From Nomia melanderi (lineage: Eukaryota > Arthropoda > Insecta > Hymenoptera > Halictidae), in assembly GCF_051020985.1 (NCBI RefSeq), contig NW_027475141.1:2108001-2172000 (forward strand): a DNA stretch of 64,000 nt. Direction: 5' to 3'. The notes beneath the pieces are model-generated. The model was not told where the DNA came from and ran no database searches. It worked only from the letters and a program-made list of their open reading frames with translations. This document shows positions 24,300-38,142 of this stretch, piece by piece; positions within the stretch are counted from its first letter, which is position 1; every line of letters begins with the position of its first letter. Made by a program: the position numbers and the translations under genes.

Positions 24300-25890
24300 T
24301 TTATTGCGCTATCTGCAATAGCACCCCAGAAAGCTCCATATATATGCTGGATTTTTACATGTCTTTGGGTGACGGATACCGAAAATCTGTAATTTTCTCG
24401 GCCCCTGGTGGTCCGTGGTCGTTCCCGATGCACAGATTCATGCGCCAGGGCCTCCTACAGACAATGCAGTTTGATTTATTGCCCTATCTGTAATAGCACC
24501 CGAGATATCACCACATATATACTGAATTTATCCCTGGCCCTGAGTTTCCGGCCCCATGAGACGGTGGTTTTCTCGGCCTCTGGTGGTCCGAGGTCGTTCC
24601 CGCTGCACAGATTCATGCGCCAGGGCCCCCAGCAGATAATTCACTTTGGTTTATTGCGCTATCTCTAATAGCTCCCGAGATATCACCAGATATATATTGG
24701 ATTTTTCCCTGACCCTGACAGTCTGGCCCCATGAGACGGTGATTTCCTCGGCCCGTGGTCGTCCGAGGTCGTTCTCGCTGCACATATTCATGCGCCAGGG
24801 CCTCCTACAGACAATGCTCTTTGATTTATTGCGCTATCACTAATAGCACCCGAGATATCACCAGATATATATTGGATTTTTCCCTGACCCTGATTGTCCG
24901 GCCCCATGAGACGGTGGTTTTCTCGGCCCCTGGTCGTACGAGGTCGTTCCTGCTGCACAGCTGCATGCGCCAGGGCCTCCTGCAGATAATTCAATTTGGT
25001 TTAGTGCGCCATCTCTAACAGCACCCGAGATATCACCAGATATATATTGGATTTTCCCCTGACCCTGAGTGTCGGGCCCCATGTGTCGGTGGCTTTCTCG
25101 GCCCCTGGTGTTCCGAGGTCGTTGCCGCTGCACAGATTCATGCGCCAGGGCCTCCCGCAGACAATGCACTTTGATTTATTGCGCTATCTGCAATAGCACC
25201 CCAGAAAGCTCCATATATATCCTGGATTTTTACATGTCTTTGGGTGACGGATACCGAAAATCTGTAATTTTCTCGGCCCCTGGTGGTCCGTGGTCGTTCC
25301 CGATGCACAGATTCATGCGCCAGGGCCTCCTACAGACAATGCAGTTTGATTTATTGCCCTATCTGTAATAGCACCCGAGATATCACCAGATATATATTGA
25401 ATTTATCCCTGGCCCTGAGTGTCCGGCCCCATGAGACGGTGGTTTTCTCGGCACCTGGTGGTCCGAGGTCGTTCCCGCTGCACAGATTCATGCGCCAGGG
25501 CCCCCAGCAGATAATTCACTTTGTTTTATTGCGCTATCTCTAATAGCACCCGAGATATCACCAAATATATATTGGATTTTCCCCTGACCCTGAGTGTCCG
25601 GCCCCATGAGAAGGTGGTTTTCTTGGCCCCTGGTGGTCCGAGGTCGTTCCCGCTGCACAGGTGCATGCGCCAAGGCCTCCTGCAGATAATTCAATTTGGT
25701 TTATTGCGCTATCTCTAATAGCACCCGAGATATCACCAGATATATATTGGATTTTCCCCTGACCCTGAGTGTCGGGCCCCATGTGTCGGTGGCTTTCTCG
25801 GCCCCTGGTGTTCCGAGGTCGTTGCCGCTGCACAGATTCATGCGCCAGGGCCTCACGCAGACAATGCACTTTGATTTATTGCGCTATCTG
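24300..25890 (+). repeat. Overlapping 875 bp and 700 bp duplications
   Basis: The block at about 24300-24670 recurs at 25175-25545 (offset 875, five monomers). It carries CTGCAATAGCACCCCAGAAAGC, CCGTGGTCGTTCCCGATGC and TTGCCCTATCTG. The block at about 24858-25190 recurs at 25558-25890 (offset 700, four monomers), with GTCGGGCCCCATG and GGTGTTCCGAGGTCGTTGCC. The two offsets interlock, so one exchange probably changed monomer number by one. Confidence 0.75.
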
Positions 25891-28800
25891 TAATAGCACC
25901 CGAGAAAGCACCATATATATGCTGGATTTTTACATGACTTTGGGTGACGGATACAGAAAATCTGTAATTTTCTCGGCCCCTCGTGGTCCGAGGACGTTCC
26001 TGCTTCACAGATTCATGCGCCCGGGACTCCTGCAGACAATGCACTTTTAATTATCGCGCTATCTGTAATATAACACGAGATATCACCAGATATATGCTGG
26101 ATTTTTACATGACATTGGGTGACGGATTCCGAATATCTGTAATTTTGTCGGCCCCTGGTGGTCCCATGTCGTTCCCGCTGCCCAGATTCATGCGCAAGGG
26201 CCTCCTATAGACAATGCACTTTGGTTTATTGCGCTATCTGTAATAGCACCCCAGAAAGCACCATATATATGCTGGATTTTTACATGACTTTGGGTGACGG
26301 ATACAGAAAATCTGTAATTTTCTCGGCCCCTGGAGATCCGAGGTCGTTCCCGCTGCACAGAATCATGCGCCAGGGCTTGCTGCAGACAATGCACTTTGAC
26401 ATATTGCGCTATCTCTAATAGCACCCGAAATATCACCAGATATATATTGGATTTTCCCCTGAACCTGAGTGTGCGGCCCCATGAGACGGTTGTTTTCTCG
26501 GCCCCTGGTGGTCCGAGGTCGTTCCCGCTGAACAGATTCTTGCGCTAGGGCCCGCTGCAGATAATTCACTTTGGTTTAGTGTGTTATCTGTAAGAGCACC
26601 CGAGATATCACCAGATATATATTGAATTTTTCAACCGACCCTGAGCGTCCGGCCCCATGAGACGGTGGTTTTCTCGGACCCTGGTGATCCGAGGTCGTTC
26701 CCGCTGCACAGATTCATGCGCCAGGGCCGCCTGCAGATAACTCACTTTGGTTTATTGCGCTATCTGTAATAGCACCCAAGATATCACCAGATATATATTG
26801 GATTTTCCCCTGACCCTGAGTTTCCGGCCCCATGAGACTGTGGTTTTCTCGGCCCCTGGTGGTCCGAGGTCGTTCCCGCTGCCCAGATTCATGCGCCTGG
26901 GCCTGCTGCAGATAATTCACTTTGGTTTATTGCGCTATCTGTAATAGCACCCGAGATATCACCAGATATATATTGGATTTTTCCCAGACCCTGAGTGTTC
27001 GGCTCCATGAGACGGTGGTTTTCTCGGCCCCTGGTGGTCCGAGGTCGTTCCCGCTGACCAGATTCATGCGCCAGGGCCTCCTACAGACAATGCACTTTGA
27101 TTTATTGCGCTATCTGTAATAGCACCCGAGATATCACCAGATATATATTGGATTTTTCCCTGACCCTGACATTCCGGCCCCATGAGACGGTGGTTTTCTG
27201 GGCACCTGGTGGTCCGAGGTCGTTCCCGCTGCACAGATTCATGCGCCAGGGCCTCCTGCAGATAATTCACTTTGCTTTATTGCGCTATCTCTAATAGCAC
27301 CCGAGATATCACCAGATATATATTGGATTTTTCCCTGACCATGAGAGTCCGGCCCCATGAGACGGTGGTTTTCCCGGCCCCTGGTGGTCCGAGGTCGTTC
27401 CCGCTGCACAGATTCATGCGCCGGGCCTCCTACAGACAATGCACTTTGATTTATTGCGCTATCTGTAATAGCACCCGAGATATCACCAGATATATATTGG
27501 ATTTTTCCCTGACCCAGAGTGTCCGGCCCCATGAGACGGTGGTTGTCTCGGACCCTGGTGGTCCGGGGTCGTACCCGCTGCACAGACTCATGCGCCAGGG
27601 CCTCCTGCAGATAAACCACTTTGGTTTGTTGCGCTATCTGTAATAGCACCCGAGATATCACCAGATATATATTGGATTTTTCCGTGACCCTGAGTGTCCG
27701 GCCCCATGAGACGGTGGTTTTCTCGGCCCCTGGTTGTCCGAGGTCGTTCCCGCTGCACAGATTCATGCGCCAGGGCCTCCTGCAGATAAATCACTTTGGT
27801 TTATTGCGCTACCTCTAATAGCACTCGAGATATCACCAGATATATATTGTATTTTTCCCTGGCCCTGAGTGTCCGGTCCCATGTGTTGGTGGTTTTCTCG
27901 GCCCCTGGTGATCCGAGGTCGTTCCCGCTGCACACATTCATGCGCCCGGGCCTCCTGCAGATAATTCACTTTGGTTTATTGCGCTATCTCTAATGGCACT
28001 GGAGATATCACCAGATATATAATGGATTTCTCCCTGACCCTGAGTGTCCGGCCCCATGTGACGGTAGTTTTCTCGGCCCCTGGTGGTCCGAGGTCGTTCC
28101 CGCTGCACAGATGCATGCGCCATGGCCTCCTGCAGATAATTAACTTCGGTTTATCGCGCTATCTCTAATAGAACCCGAGATATCACCAGATATATAATGG
28201 ATTTTACCCTGACCCTGAGTGTCCGGCCCCATGAGACGGTGGTTTTCTCGGCCCCTGGTGGTCCGAGGTCGTTCCCGCTGCACAGATTCATGCGCCAGGG
28301 CCTCCTGATGATAATGCACTTTGATTTATCGCGCTATCTGTAACAGAACCCGAGATATCACCAGATATATGCTGGATTTTTACATGACATTGCGTGACGG
28401 ATACCGAAAATCTGTAATTTTCTCGGCCCCTGGGTGTCCGATGTCGTTCCTGCTGCACAGATTCATGCGTCGGGGCCTCCTACGGACAATGAACTTTGAT
28501 TTATTGCGCTATCTGTAATAGCACCCGTGATATCACCAGATATATATTGGATTTTCCCCTGACCCCTGAGAGTCCGGACCCATGAGACGGTGGTTTTCTC
28601 GGCCCCTGGTGGTCCGAGGTCGTTCCCGCTGCACACATTCATGCGCCAGGGCCTCCTACGGACAATGCACTTTGGTTTATTGCGCTATCTGTAACAGCAC
28701 CCGAGATATCACCAGATATATATTGGATTTTTCCCTGACCCTGAGTGTCCGGCCCCATGAGTCGGTGGTTTTCCCGGCCCCTGGTGGTCCGAGGTCGTTC

Positions 28801-29394
28801 CCGCTGGCCAGATTCATGGGCCAGGGCCTCCTACAGACAATGCACTTTGATTTACTGCGCTATCTGTAACAGCACACGAGATATCACCAGATATATATTG
28901 GATTTTCCCCTGACCCTGAGTGTCCGGCCGCATGAGTCGGTGGTTTCCTAGGCCCCAGGTGGTCCGAGGTCGTTCCCGCTGCACAGATTCATGCGCCAGG
29001 GCCTCCTGCAGATAATTCACTTTGGTTTATTGCGCTACCTCTAATAGCACTCGAGATATCACCAGATATATATTGGATTTTCCCCTGACCCTGAGTGTCC
29101 GGCCCCATGAGACGGTGGTTGTGTCGGCCCCTGGTGGTCCGAGGTCATTCCCGCTGCACAGGTTCATGCGCCAGGGCCTCGTACAGACAATGCACTTTGA
29201 TTTATTGCGCTATCTGTTATAGCACCCGAGATATCACCAGATATATATTGGATTTTCCCCTGACCCCGAGTGACCGGCCCCATGAGACTGTGGTTTTCTC
29301 GGCCCCTGGTGGTCCGAGGTCGTTCCCGCTGCACAGATTCATGCGCCAGGGCCTCCTGCAGATAATTCACATTGGTTTATTGCGCTACCTCTAA

Positions 29395-30794
29395 TAGCAC
29401 TCGAGATATCACCAGATATATATTGGATTTTCCCCTGACCCTGAGTGTCCGGCCCAATGGGACTGCGGTTTTCTCGGCCCCTGGTGGTCCGAGGTCGTTC
29501 CCGCTGCACAGATTCATGCGCCAGGGCCTCCTACGGACAATGTACTTTGATTTATTGCGCTATCTGTAATAGCACCCGAGATATCACCAGACATATATTG
29601 GATTTTCCCCTGACCCTGAGTGTCCGGCCCCATGAGACGGTGGTTGTCTCGGCCCCTGGTGGTCCGAGGTCATTCCCGCTGTACAGATTCATGCGCCAGG
29701 GCTTCCTGCAGACAATGCACTTAGATTTATTGCGCTATCTCTAGTAGCTCCCGAGATATCACCAGATATATGCTGGATTTTTCCCTGTCCCTGACAGTCC
29801 CTCATCAAATGTCGGTGGTTTTCTCAGCCCCTGGTGGTTCGAGGTCGTTTCCGCTGCACAGATGCATGCACCAGGGCCTCCTGCAGATAATTCACTTTGG
29901 TTTATTGCGCTATATCTAATAGCACCCGAGATATCACCAGATATATATTGGATTTTCCCCAGGCCCTGAGTGTCCGGCCCCATGAGACGCAGGTTTTCTC
30001 GGCCCCTGGTGGTCCGAGGTCGTTCCCGCTGCACAGATTCATGCGCCAGGGCCTCCTGCAGATAAATCACTTTGGTTTATTGCGCTATCTCTAATAGCAC
30101 CCGAGATATCACCAGATATATATTGGATTTTCCCCTGACCCTGAGTGTCCGGCCCCATGAGACGGTGGTTTTCTCGGCCCCTGGTGGTCCGAGGTCGTTC
30201 CCGCTGCCCAGATTCATGCGCCAGGGCCTCCGACAGACAATGCACTTTGATTTATTGCGCTATCTGTAGTAGCACCCGAGAAAGCACCATATATATGCTG
30301 GATTTTTACATGAATTTTGGTGACGGACACCGAAAATCTGTAATTTTCTCGGCCCCTGGTGGTCCGATGTCGTTCCTGCTGCACAGATTCACGCGCAGGG
30401 GCCTCCTACGGACAAAGCACTTTGATTTTTTGCGCTATCTGTAATAGCACCCGAGATATCAACAGATGTGTATTGGATTTTCCCCTGACCCTGAGTGTCC
30501 GGCCCAATGGGACTGTGGTTTTCTCGGCCCCTGGTGGTCCGAGGTCGTTCCCGCTGCACAGATTCATGCGCCAGGGCCTCCTACGGACAATGTACTTTGA
30601 TTTATTGCGCTATCTGTAATAGCACCCGAGATATCACCAGATATATATTGGATTTTCCCCTGACCCTGAGTGTCCGGCCCCATGTGTCGATGGTTTTCTC
30701 GGTCCCTCGTGGTCCGAGGTCGAACCCGCTGTACAGATTTATGCGCCAGGGATTCCTGCAGACAATTCACTTTGGTTCATTGCGCTTTCTCTAA
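29395..30794 (+). repeat. 8-mer higher-order repeat, copy 1 (1,400 bp)
   Basis: The unit has eight monomers, beginning at TAGCACTCGAG. Markers in order are CAGACATATATTGG with GGTTGTCTCGG and GGGCTTCCTGC; GACAGTCCCTCATCAAATG; CCCCAGGCCCTGAG with GAGACGCAGG; CTCCGACAGAC; a type B copy with ATGAATTTTGGTGACGG; CAACAGATGTGTATTGG; and ATGTGTCGATGG with CGAACCCGCTG. The first monomer differs from copy 2 at about six positions, whereas the remaining 1.3 kb shows about one difference by eye. Confidence 0.93.
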
Positions 30795-32194
30795 TAGCAC
30801 TCGAGATATCACCAGATATATATTGGATTTTCCGCTGACACTGAGTGTCCGGCCCCATGAGACGGTGGTTTTCTCGGCCCCTGGTGGTCCGAGGTCGTTC
30901 CCGCTGCACAGATTCATGCGCCAGGGCCTCCTACGGACAATGTACTTTGATTTATTGCGCTATCTGTAATAGCACCCGAGATATCACCAGACATATATTG
31001 GATTTTCCCCTGACCCTGAGTGTCCGGCCCCATGAGACGGTGGTTGTCTCGGCCCCTGGTGGTCCGAGGTCATTCCCGCTGTACAGATTCATGCGCCAGG
31101 GCTTCCTGCAGACAATGCACTTAGATTTATTGCGCTATCTCTAGTAGCTCCCGAGATATCACCAGATATATGCTGGATTTTTCCCTGTCCCTGACAGTCC
31201 CTCATCAAATGTCGGTGGTTTTCTCAGCCCCTGGTGGTTCGAGGTCGTTTCCGCTGCACAGATGCATGCACCAGGGCCTCCTGCAGATAATTCACTTTGG
31301 TTTATTGCGCTATATCTAATAGCACCCGAGATATCACCAGATATATATTGGATTTTCCCCAGGCCCTGAGTGTCCGGCCCCATGAGACGCAGGTTTTCTC
31401 GGCCCCTGGTGGTCCGAGGTCGTTCCCGCTGCACAGATTCATGCGCCAGGGCCTCCTGCAGATAAATCACTTTGGTTTATTGCGCTATCTCTAATAGCAC
31501 CCGAGATATCACCAGATATATATTGGATTTTCCCCTGACCCTGAGTGTCCGGCCCCATGAGACGGTGGTTTTCTCGGCCCCTGGTGGTCCGAGGTCGTTC
31601 CCGCTGCCCAGATTCATGCGCCAGGGCCTCCGACAGACAATGCACTTTGATTTATTGCGCTATCTGTAGTACCACCCGAGAAAGCACCATATATATGCTG
31701 GATTTTTACATGAATTTTGGTGACGGACACCGAAAATCTGTAATTTTCTCGGCCCCTGGTGGTCCGATGTCGTTCCTGCTGCACAGATTCACGCGCAGGG
31801 GCCTCCTACGGACAAAGCACTTTGATTTTTTGCGCTATCTGTAATAGCACCCGAGATATCAACAGATGTGTATTGGATTTTCCCCTGACCCTGAGTGTCC
31901 GGCCCAATGGGACTGTGGTTTTCTCGGCCCCTGGTGGTCCGAGGTCGTTCCCGCTGCACAGATTCATGCGCCAGGGCCTCCTACGGACAATGTACTTTGA
32001 TTTATTGCGCTATCTGTAATAGCACCCGAGATATCACCAGATATATATTGGATTTTCCCCTGACCCTGAGTGTCCGGCCCCATGTGTCGATGGTTTTCTC
32101 GGTCCCTCGTGGTCCGAGGTCGAACCCGCTGTACAGATTTATGCGCCAGGGATTCCTGCAGACAATTCACTTTGGTTCATTGCGCTTTCTCTAA
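30795..32194 (+). repeat. 8-mer HOR, copy 2 (1,400 bp)
   Basis: This is an essentially exact repeat of copy 1 at offset 1,400 bp. Private changes I could see are ACCACCCGAG for AGCACCCGAG near 31671 and the first-monomer changes TCCGCTGACACTG and GAGACGGTGG near 30830-30860. The first-monomer form is shared with copy 3, so copies 2 and 3 are the closest pair. Confidence 0.95.
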
Positions 32195-33099
32195 TAGCAC
32201 TCGAGATATCACCAGATATATATTGGATTTTCCGCTGACACTGAGTGTCCGGCCCCATGAGACGGTGGTTTTCTCGGCCCCTGGTGGTCCGAGGTCGTTC
32301 CCGCTGCACAGATTCATGCGCCAGGGCCTCCTACGGACAATGTACTTTGATTCATTGCGCTATCTGTAATAGCACCCGAGATATCACCAGACATATATTG
32401 GATTTTCCCCTGACCCTGAGTGTCCGGCCCCATGAGACGGTGGTTGTCTCGGCCCCTGGTGGTCCGAGGTCATTCCCGCTGTACAGATTCATGCGCCAGG
32501 GCTTCCTGCAGACAATGCACTTAGATTTATTGCGCTATCTCTAGTAGCTCCCGAGATATCACCAGATATATGCTGGATTTTTCCCTGTCCCTGACAGTCC
32601 CTCATCAAATGTCGGTGGTTTTCTCAGCCCCTGGTGGTTCGAGGTCGTTTCCGCTGCACAGATGCATGCACCAGGGCCTCCTGCAGATAATTCACTTTGG
32701 TTTATTGCGCTATATCTAATAGCACCCGAGATATCACCAGATATATATTGGATTTTCCCCAGGCCCTGAGTGTCCGGCCCCATGAGACGCAGGTTTTCTC
32801 GGCCCCTGGTGGTCCGAGGTCGTTCCCGCTGCCCAGATTCATGCGCCAGGGCCTCCGACAGACAATGCACTTTGATTTATTGCGATATCTGTAGTAGCAC
32901 CCGAGAAAGCACCATATATATGCTGGATTTTTACATGAATTTTGGTGACGGACACCGAAAATCTGTAATTTTCTCGGCCCCTGGTGGTCCGATGTCGTTC
33001 CTGCTGCACAGATTCACGCGCAGGGGCCTCCTACGGACAAAGCACTTTGATTTTTTGCGCTATCTGTAATAGCACCCGAGATATCAACAGATGTGTATT
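32195..33099 (+). repeat. 8-mer HOR, copy 3, one monomer deleted and truncated
   Basis: The third copy follows copy 2 with almost no changes. At 32785-32832 the front of monomer 4 (GAGACGCAGG) is fused to the back of monomer 5 (CTGCCCAGATTC, CTCCGACAGAC), removing exactly one 175 bp period. Homology ends inside ATGTGTATT near 33099, where the next base departs from the unit and ordinary type A sequence follows in register. Confidence 0.92.
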
Positions 33100-36000
33100 T
33101 GATTTTTCCCTGACCCTGAGTGTCCGGCCCCATGTGACGGTGGTTTTCTCGGCCCCTGGTGGTCCGAGGTCGTTACCGCTGCACAGATGCATGCGCCAGG
33201 GCCTCCTACAGACTATGCACTTTGATTTATCGCGCTATCTTTAATAGCACCCGAAATATCACCAGATATATATTTGATTTTTCCGGACCCTGAGTGTCCG
33301 GCCCCATGAGACGGTGGTTTTCTCGGCCCCTGGTGGTCCGACGTCGTTCCCGCCGCACGCATTCATGCGCCAGGGATTCCTGCGGAAAATGCACTTTGAT
33401 TTATCGCGCTATCTGTAATAGAACCCGAGATATCACCAGATATATATTGGATTTTTACACGACATTGCGTGACGGATACCGAAATTCTGTAATTTTCTCG
33501 GCCCCTGGTGGTCCGATGTCGTTCCTGCTGCACAGATTCATGCGCAAGGTCCTCCTACGGACAATGCACTTTGATTTATTGCGCGATCTCTAATAGCACC
33601 CGAGATATCACCAGATATATATTGGATTTTCCCCTGACCGTGAGTGTCCGGCCCCATGAGACTGTGGTTTTCTCGGCCAATGGTGGTCCGAAGTCGTTCC
33701 CGCTGACCAGTTTCATGCGGCAGGGTCTCCTACAGACAATGCACTTTGATTTATTGCGGTATCTGTAATAGCACCCGAGATATCACCAGATATATATTGG
33801 ATTTTTCCCTGACCCTGAGTGTCCGGCCCCATGTGACGGTGGCTTTCTCGGCCCCTGGTGGTCCGAGGTCGTTCCCGCTGCACAGATTCATGCGCCAGGG
33901 CCTCCTACAGACAATGCACTTTGATTTATTGCGGTATCTGTGATAGCACCCGAGATATCACCAGATATATATTGGATTTTCCCCTGAGCCTGAGTGTCCG
34001 GCCCCATGAGACGGTGGTTTTCTCGGCCCCTGGTGGTCCGAGGTCGTTCCCGCTGCACAGATTCATGCGCCAGAGCCTCCTGCAGATAATTCACTTTGGT
34101 TTACTGCGCTATCTCTAATAGCACCCGAGATATCACCAGATATATATTGGATTTTCCCCTGACCCTGAGTGTCCGGCCCCATGAGACGGTGGTTGTCTCG
34201 GCCCCTGGTGGTCCGAGGTCATTCCCGCTGCACAGGTTCATGCGCCAGGGCCTCCTACAGACATGGCACTTTGATTTATTGCGCTATCTGTAATAGCACC
34301 CGAGATATCACCAGATAAATATTGGATTTTCCCCTGACCGTGAGTGTCCGGCCCCATGAGACTGTGGTTTTCTCGGCCAATGGTGGTCCGAGGTCGTTCC
34401 CGCTGCCTAGGTACATGCGGCAGGGCCTCCTACAGACAATGCACTTTGGTTTATTGCGCTACCTCTAATAGCACTCGAGATATCACCAGATATATATTGG
34501 ATTTTCCCCTGACCCTGAGTGTCCGGCCCCATGGGACTGTGGTTTTCTCGGCCCCTGGTGGTCCGAGGTCGTTCCCGCTGCACAGATTCATGCGCCCGGG
34601 CCTCCTACGGACAATGTACTTTGATTTATTGCGCTATCTGTAATAGCACCCGAGATATCACCAGACATATATTGGATTTTCCCCTGACCCTGAGTGTCCG
34701 GCCCCATGAGACGGTGGTTGTCTCGGCCCCTGGTGGTCCGAGGTCATTCCCGCTGCACAGATTCATGCGCCAGGGCCTCCTGCAGATAATTCACTTTGGT
34801 TTATTGCACTATCTCTAATAGCACCCGAGATATCACCAGATATATATTCGATTTTTCCCTGACCCTAAGTGTCCGGCCCCATGAGACGGTGGTTTTCCCG
34901 GCCCCTGGTGGTCCGAGGTCGCTCCCGCTGCACAGATTCATGCGCCAGGGCCTCCTACGGACAATTTACTTTGATTTATTGCGCTATCTGTAATAGCACC
35001 CGAGACATCACCAGACATATATTGGATTTTCCCCTGACCCTGAGTGTCCGGCCCCATGAGACGTTGGTTTTCTCGGCCCCTGGTGGTCCGAGGTCGTTCC
35101 CGCTGCACAGATTCATGCGCCAGGGCCCCTGCAGATAATTCAGTTCGGTTTATTGCGCTACCTCTAATAGCACTCGAGATATCACCAGATACATATTGGA
35201 TTTTCCCCTGACCCTGAGTGTCCGGCCCCATGAGATTGTGGTTTTTTCGGCCCCTGGTGGTCCGAGGTCGTTCCCGCTGCACAGATTCATGAGCCGGGGC
35301 CTCCTACAGACAATGCACTTTGATTTATTGCGCTATTTGTAATAGCACCCGAGATATCACCAGATATATATTGGATGTTCCGCTGACCCTGAGTGTCCGG
35401 CCCCATGAGACGGTGGTTTTCTCGGCCCCTGGGGGTCCGAGGTCGTTCCCGCTGGCCAGATTCATGCGCCAGGGCCTCCTACAGACAATGCACTTTGATT
35501 TATTGCGCTATCTCTAATAGCACCCGAGATATCACCAGATATATATTGGATATTTCCCAGACCCTGAGTGTCCGGCCCCATGAGACGGTGGTTTTCTCGG
35601 CCCCTCGTGGTCCGAGGTCTTTCCCGCTGGCCAGATTCATGCGCCAGGGCCTCCTACAGAAAATGCACTTTGATTTATTGCGGTATCTGTAATAGCACCC
35701 GAGATATCACCAGATATATATTGGATTTTTCCCTGACCCTGAGTGTCCGGCCCCATGAGACGGTGGTTTTCTCGGCCCCTGGTGGTCCGAGGTCATTCCC
35801 GCTGCACAGGTTCATGCGCCAGGGCCTCGTATAGACAATGCACTTTGATTTATTGCGCTATCTGCAATAGCACCCGAGATATCACCAGATATATATTGGA
35901 TTTTCCCCTGACCGTCAGAGTCCGGCCCCATGAGATTGTGGTTTTCTCGGCCAATGGTGGTCCGAGGTCGTTCCCGCTGCCCAGATTCATGCGGCAGGGC

Positions 36001-36294
36001 CTCCTACAGACAATGCACTTTGATTTATTTCGGTATCTGTAATAGCACCCGAGATATCATCAGATATATATTGGATTTTTCCCTGACCCTGAATGACCGG
36101 CCCCATGAGACGGTGGTTTTCTCGGCCCCTGGTGGTCCGAGGTCGTTCCCGCTGCACAGATTCATGCGCCAGGGCCCCTGCAGATAATTCACTTTGGTTT
36201 ATTGCGCTATCTCTAATAGCACCCGAGATATCACCAGATATATACTGGATTTTTCCCTGACCCTGAGTGTCCGGCCCCATGTGTCGGTGGTTTT

Positions 36295-36490
36295 CTCGGA
36301 CCCTGGTGGTCCGAGGTCGTTCCCGCTGCCCAGATTCATGTGCCAGGGCCTCCTACGGACAGTGCACTTTGATTTATTGCGCTATCTGTAATAGCACCCG
36401 AGATATCACCAGATATATACTGGATTTTTCCCTGACCCTGAGTGTCCGGCTCCATGTGTCGGTGGTTTTCTCGGACCCTGGTGGTCCGAG
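36295..36490. repeat. Two perfect 8 bp inverted repeats (36295-36315, 36470-36490)
   Basis: Two adjacent monomers with ATGTGTCGGTGG both carry CTCGGACC, loop CTGGT and GGTCCGAG. A third lies at 37346-37366 in a monomer with ATGTATCGGTGG. Confidence 0.85.
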
Positions 36491-37442
36491 GTCGTTCCCG
36501 CTGCCCAGATTCATGCGCCAGGGCCTCCTACGGACAGTGCACTTTGATTTATTGCGATGTCTCTAATAGCACCCGAGATATCACCAGATATATATTGGAT
36601 TTTCCCCTGACCCTGAGTGTCCGGCTTCATGAGACTGTGGTTTTCTCGGCCCCCTGGTGGTCCGAGGTCGTTCCCGCTGCACAGATTCATGCGCCAGGGT
36701 CTCCTGCAGATAATTCACTTTGGTTTATTACGCTATCTAAAATAGCACCCGAGAAATCACCAGATATATATTGGATTTTCCCCTGATCCTGAGTGTCCGG
36801 CCCCATGAGACTGTGGTTTTCTCGGCCCCTGGTGGTCCGAGGTCGTTCCCGCTGCACAGATTCATGCGCCAGGGCCTCCTGCAGATAATTCACTTTGTTT
36901 TTTTGTGCTATCTCTAATAGCACCCGAGATATCACCATATATATATTGGGTTTTTCCCTGACCCTGAGTGTCCGGCTCCATGAGACGGTGGTTTTCTCGG
37001 CCCCTGGTGGTCCGAGGTCGTTCCCGCTGCACAGATTCATGCGCCAGGGCCTCCTGCAGATAATTCACTTTGGTTTATTGCGCTATCTGTAATAGCACCC
37101 GAGATATCACCAGATATATATTGGATTTTCCCCTGACCCTGACTGTCCGGCCCCACGAGACGGTAGTTTTCTCGGCCCCTGGTGGTCCGAGGTCGATCCC
37201 GCTGCACAGATTCATGCGCCAGGGCCGCCTGCAGATAATTCACTTTGGTTTAGTGCGCTATCTGTAAGGGCACCTGAGATATCACCAGATATATATTGAA
37301 TTTTTCCCCGACCCTGAGTGTCCGGCCCCATGTATCGGTGGTTTTCTCGGACCCTGGTGGTCCGAGGTCGTTCCCGCTGCACAGATTCATGCGCCAGGGC
37401 CTCCTACGGACAATTTACTTTGATTTATTGCGCTATCTGTAA

Positions 37443-38142
37443 TAGCACCCGAGATATCACCAGACATATATTGGATTTTCCCCTGACCCTGAGTGTCCGG
37501 CCCCATGAGACGGTGGTTGTCTCGGCCCCTGGTGGTCCGAGGTCATTCCCGCTGCACAGATTCATGCGCCAGGGCCTCCTGCAGATAATTCACTTTGGTT
37601 TATTGCACTATCTCTAATAGCACCCGAGATATCACCAGATATATATTCGATTTTTCCCTGACCCTGAGTGTCCGGCCCCATGAGACGGTGGTTTTCCCGG
37701 CCCCTGGTGGTCCGAGGTCGCTCCCGCTGCACAGATTCATGCGCCAGGGCCTCCTACGGACAATTTACTTTGATTTATTGCGCTATCTGTAATAGCACCC
37801 GAGATATCACCAGACATATATTGGATTTTCCCCTGACCCTGAGTGTCCGGCCCCATGAGACGGTGGTTGTCTCGGCCCCTGGTGGTCCGAGGTCATTCCC
37901 GCTGCACAGATTCATGCGCCAGGGCCTCCTGCAGATAATTCACTTTGGTTTATTGCACTATCTCTAATAGCACCCGAGATATCACCAGATATATATTCGA
38001 TTTTTCCCTGACCCTGAGTGTCCGGCCCCATGAGACGGTGGTTTTCTCGGCCCCTGGTGGTCCGAGGTCGCTCCCGCTGCACAGATTCATGCGCCGGGGC
38101 CTCCTACAGACAATGCACTTTGATTTATTGCGCTATCTGTAA
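37443..38142 (+). repeat. Tandem dimer repeat, two copies of 350 bp
   Basis: Each unit is monomer x (CAGACATATATTGG, GGTTGTCTCGG, GTCATTCCCGC, TTGCACTATCTC) followed by monomer y (TATTCGATTTTTCC, GTCGCTCCCGC). Copy 1 is 37443-37792 and copy 2 is 37793-38142. In copy 2 the y monomer changes near its end to GCGCCGGGGCC and ACAATGCAC. A single related dimer sits at 34644-34993. Confidence 0.88.

Larger units (their letters stand above)
17691..29394 (+). repeat. Domain 3: mixed A and B monomers with short-range duplications
   Basis: Type A copies predominate, with isolated B or B-hybrid copies near 18725, 20470, 22225, 23450, 24325, 25200, 25905, 26080, 26255 and 28365. Duplications are short and have different spacings (174, 700, 875 and 1,748 bp), so no single HOR is established. 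Length variants include an extra base in CGCTTGCACAG near 17953, an irregular AAGATACGAACC near 23812, and a missing base in GCGCCGGGCC near 27420. Confidence 0.65.

Noticed and set aside
27239..27766. A 175-codon minus-strand open frame
   Set aside because: It spans a monomer shortened by one base near 27420, which keeps the frame open. The translation is the satellite read three times.
29395..33099. Assembly artefact as the explanation for the almost identical 8-mer copies
   Set aside because: Copies carry private changes and a one-monomer deletion, which a simple assembly duplication would not create. It cannot be fully excluded without read depth.
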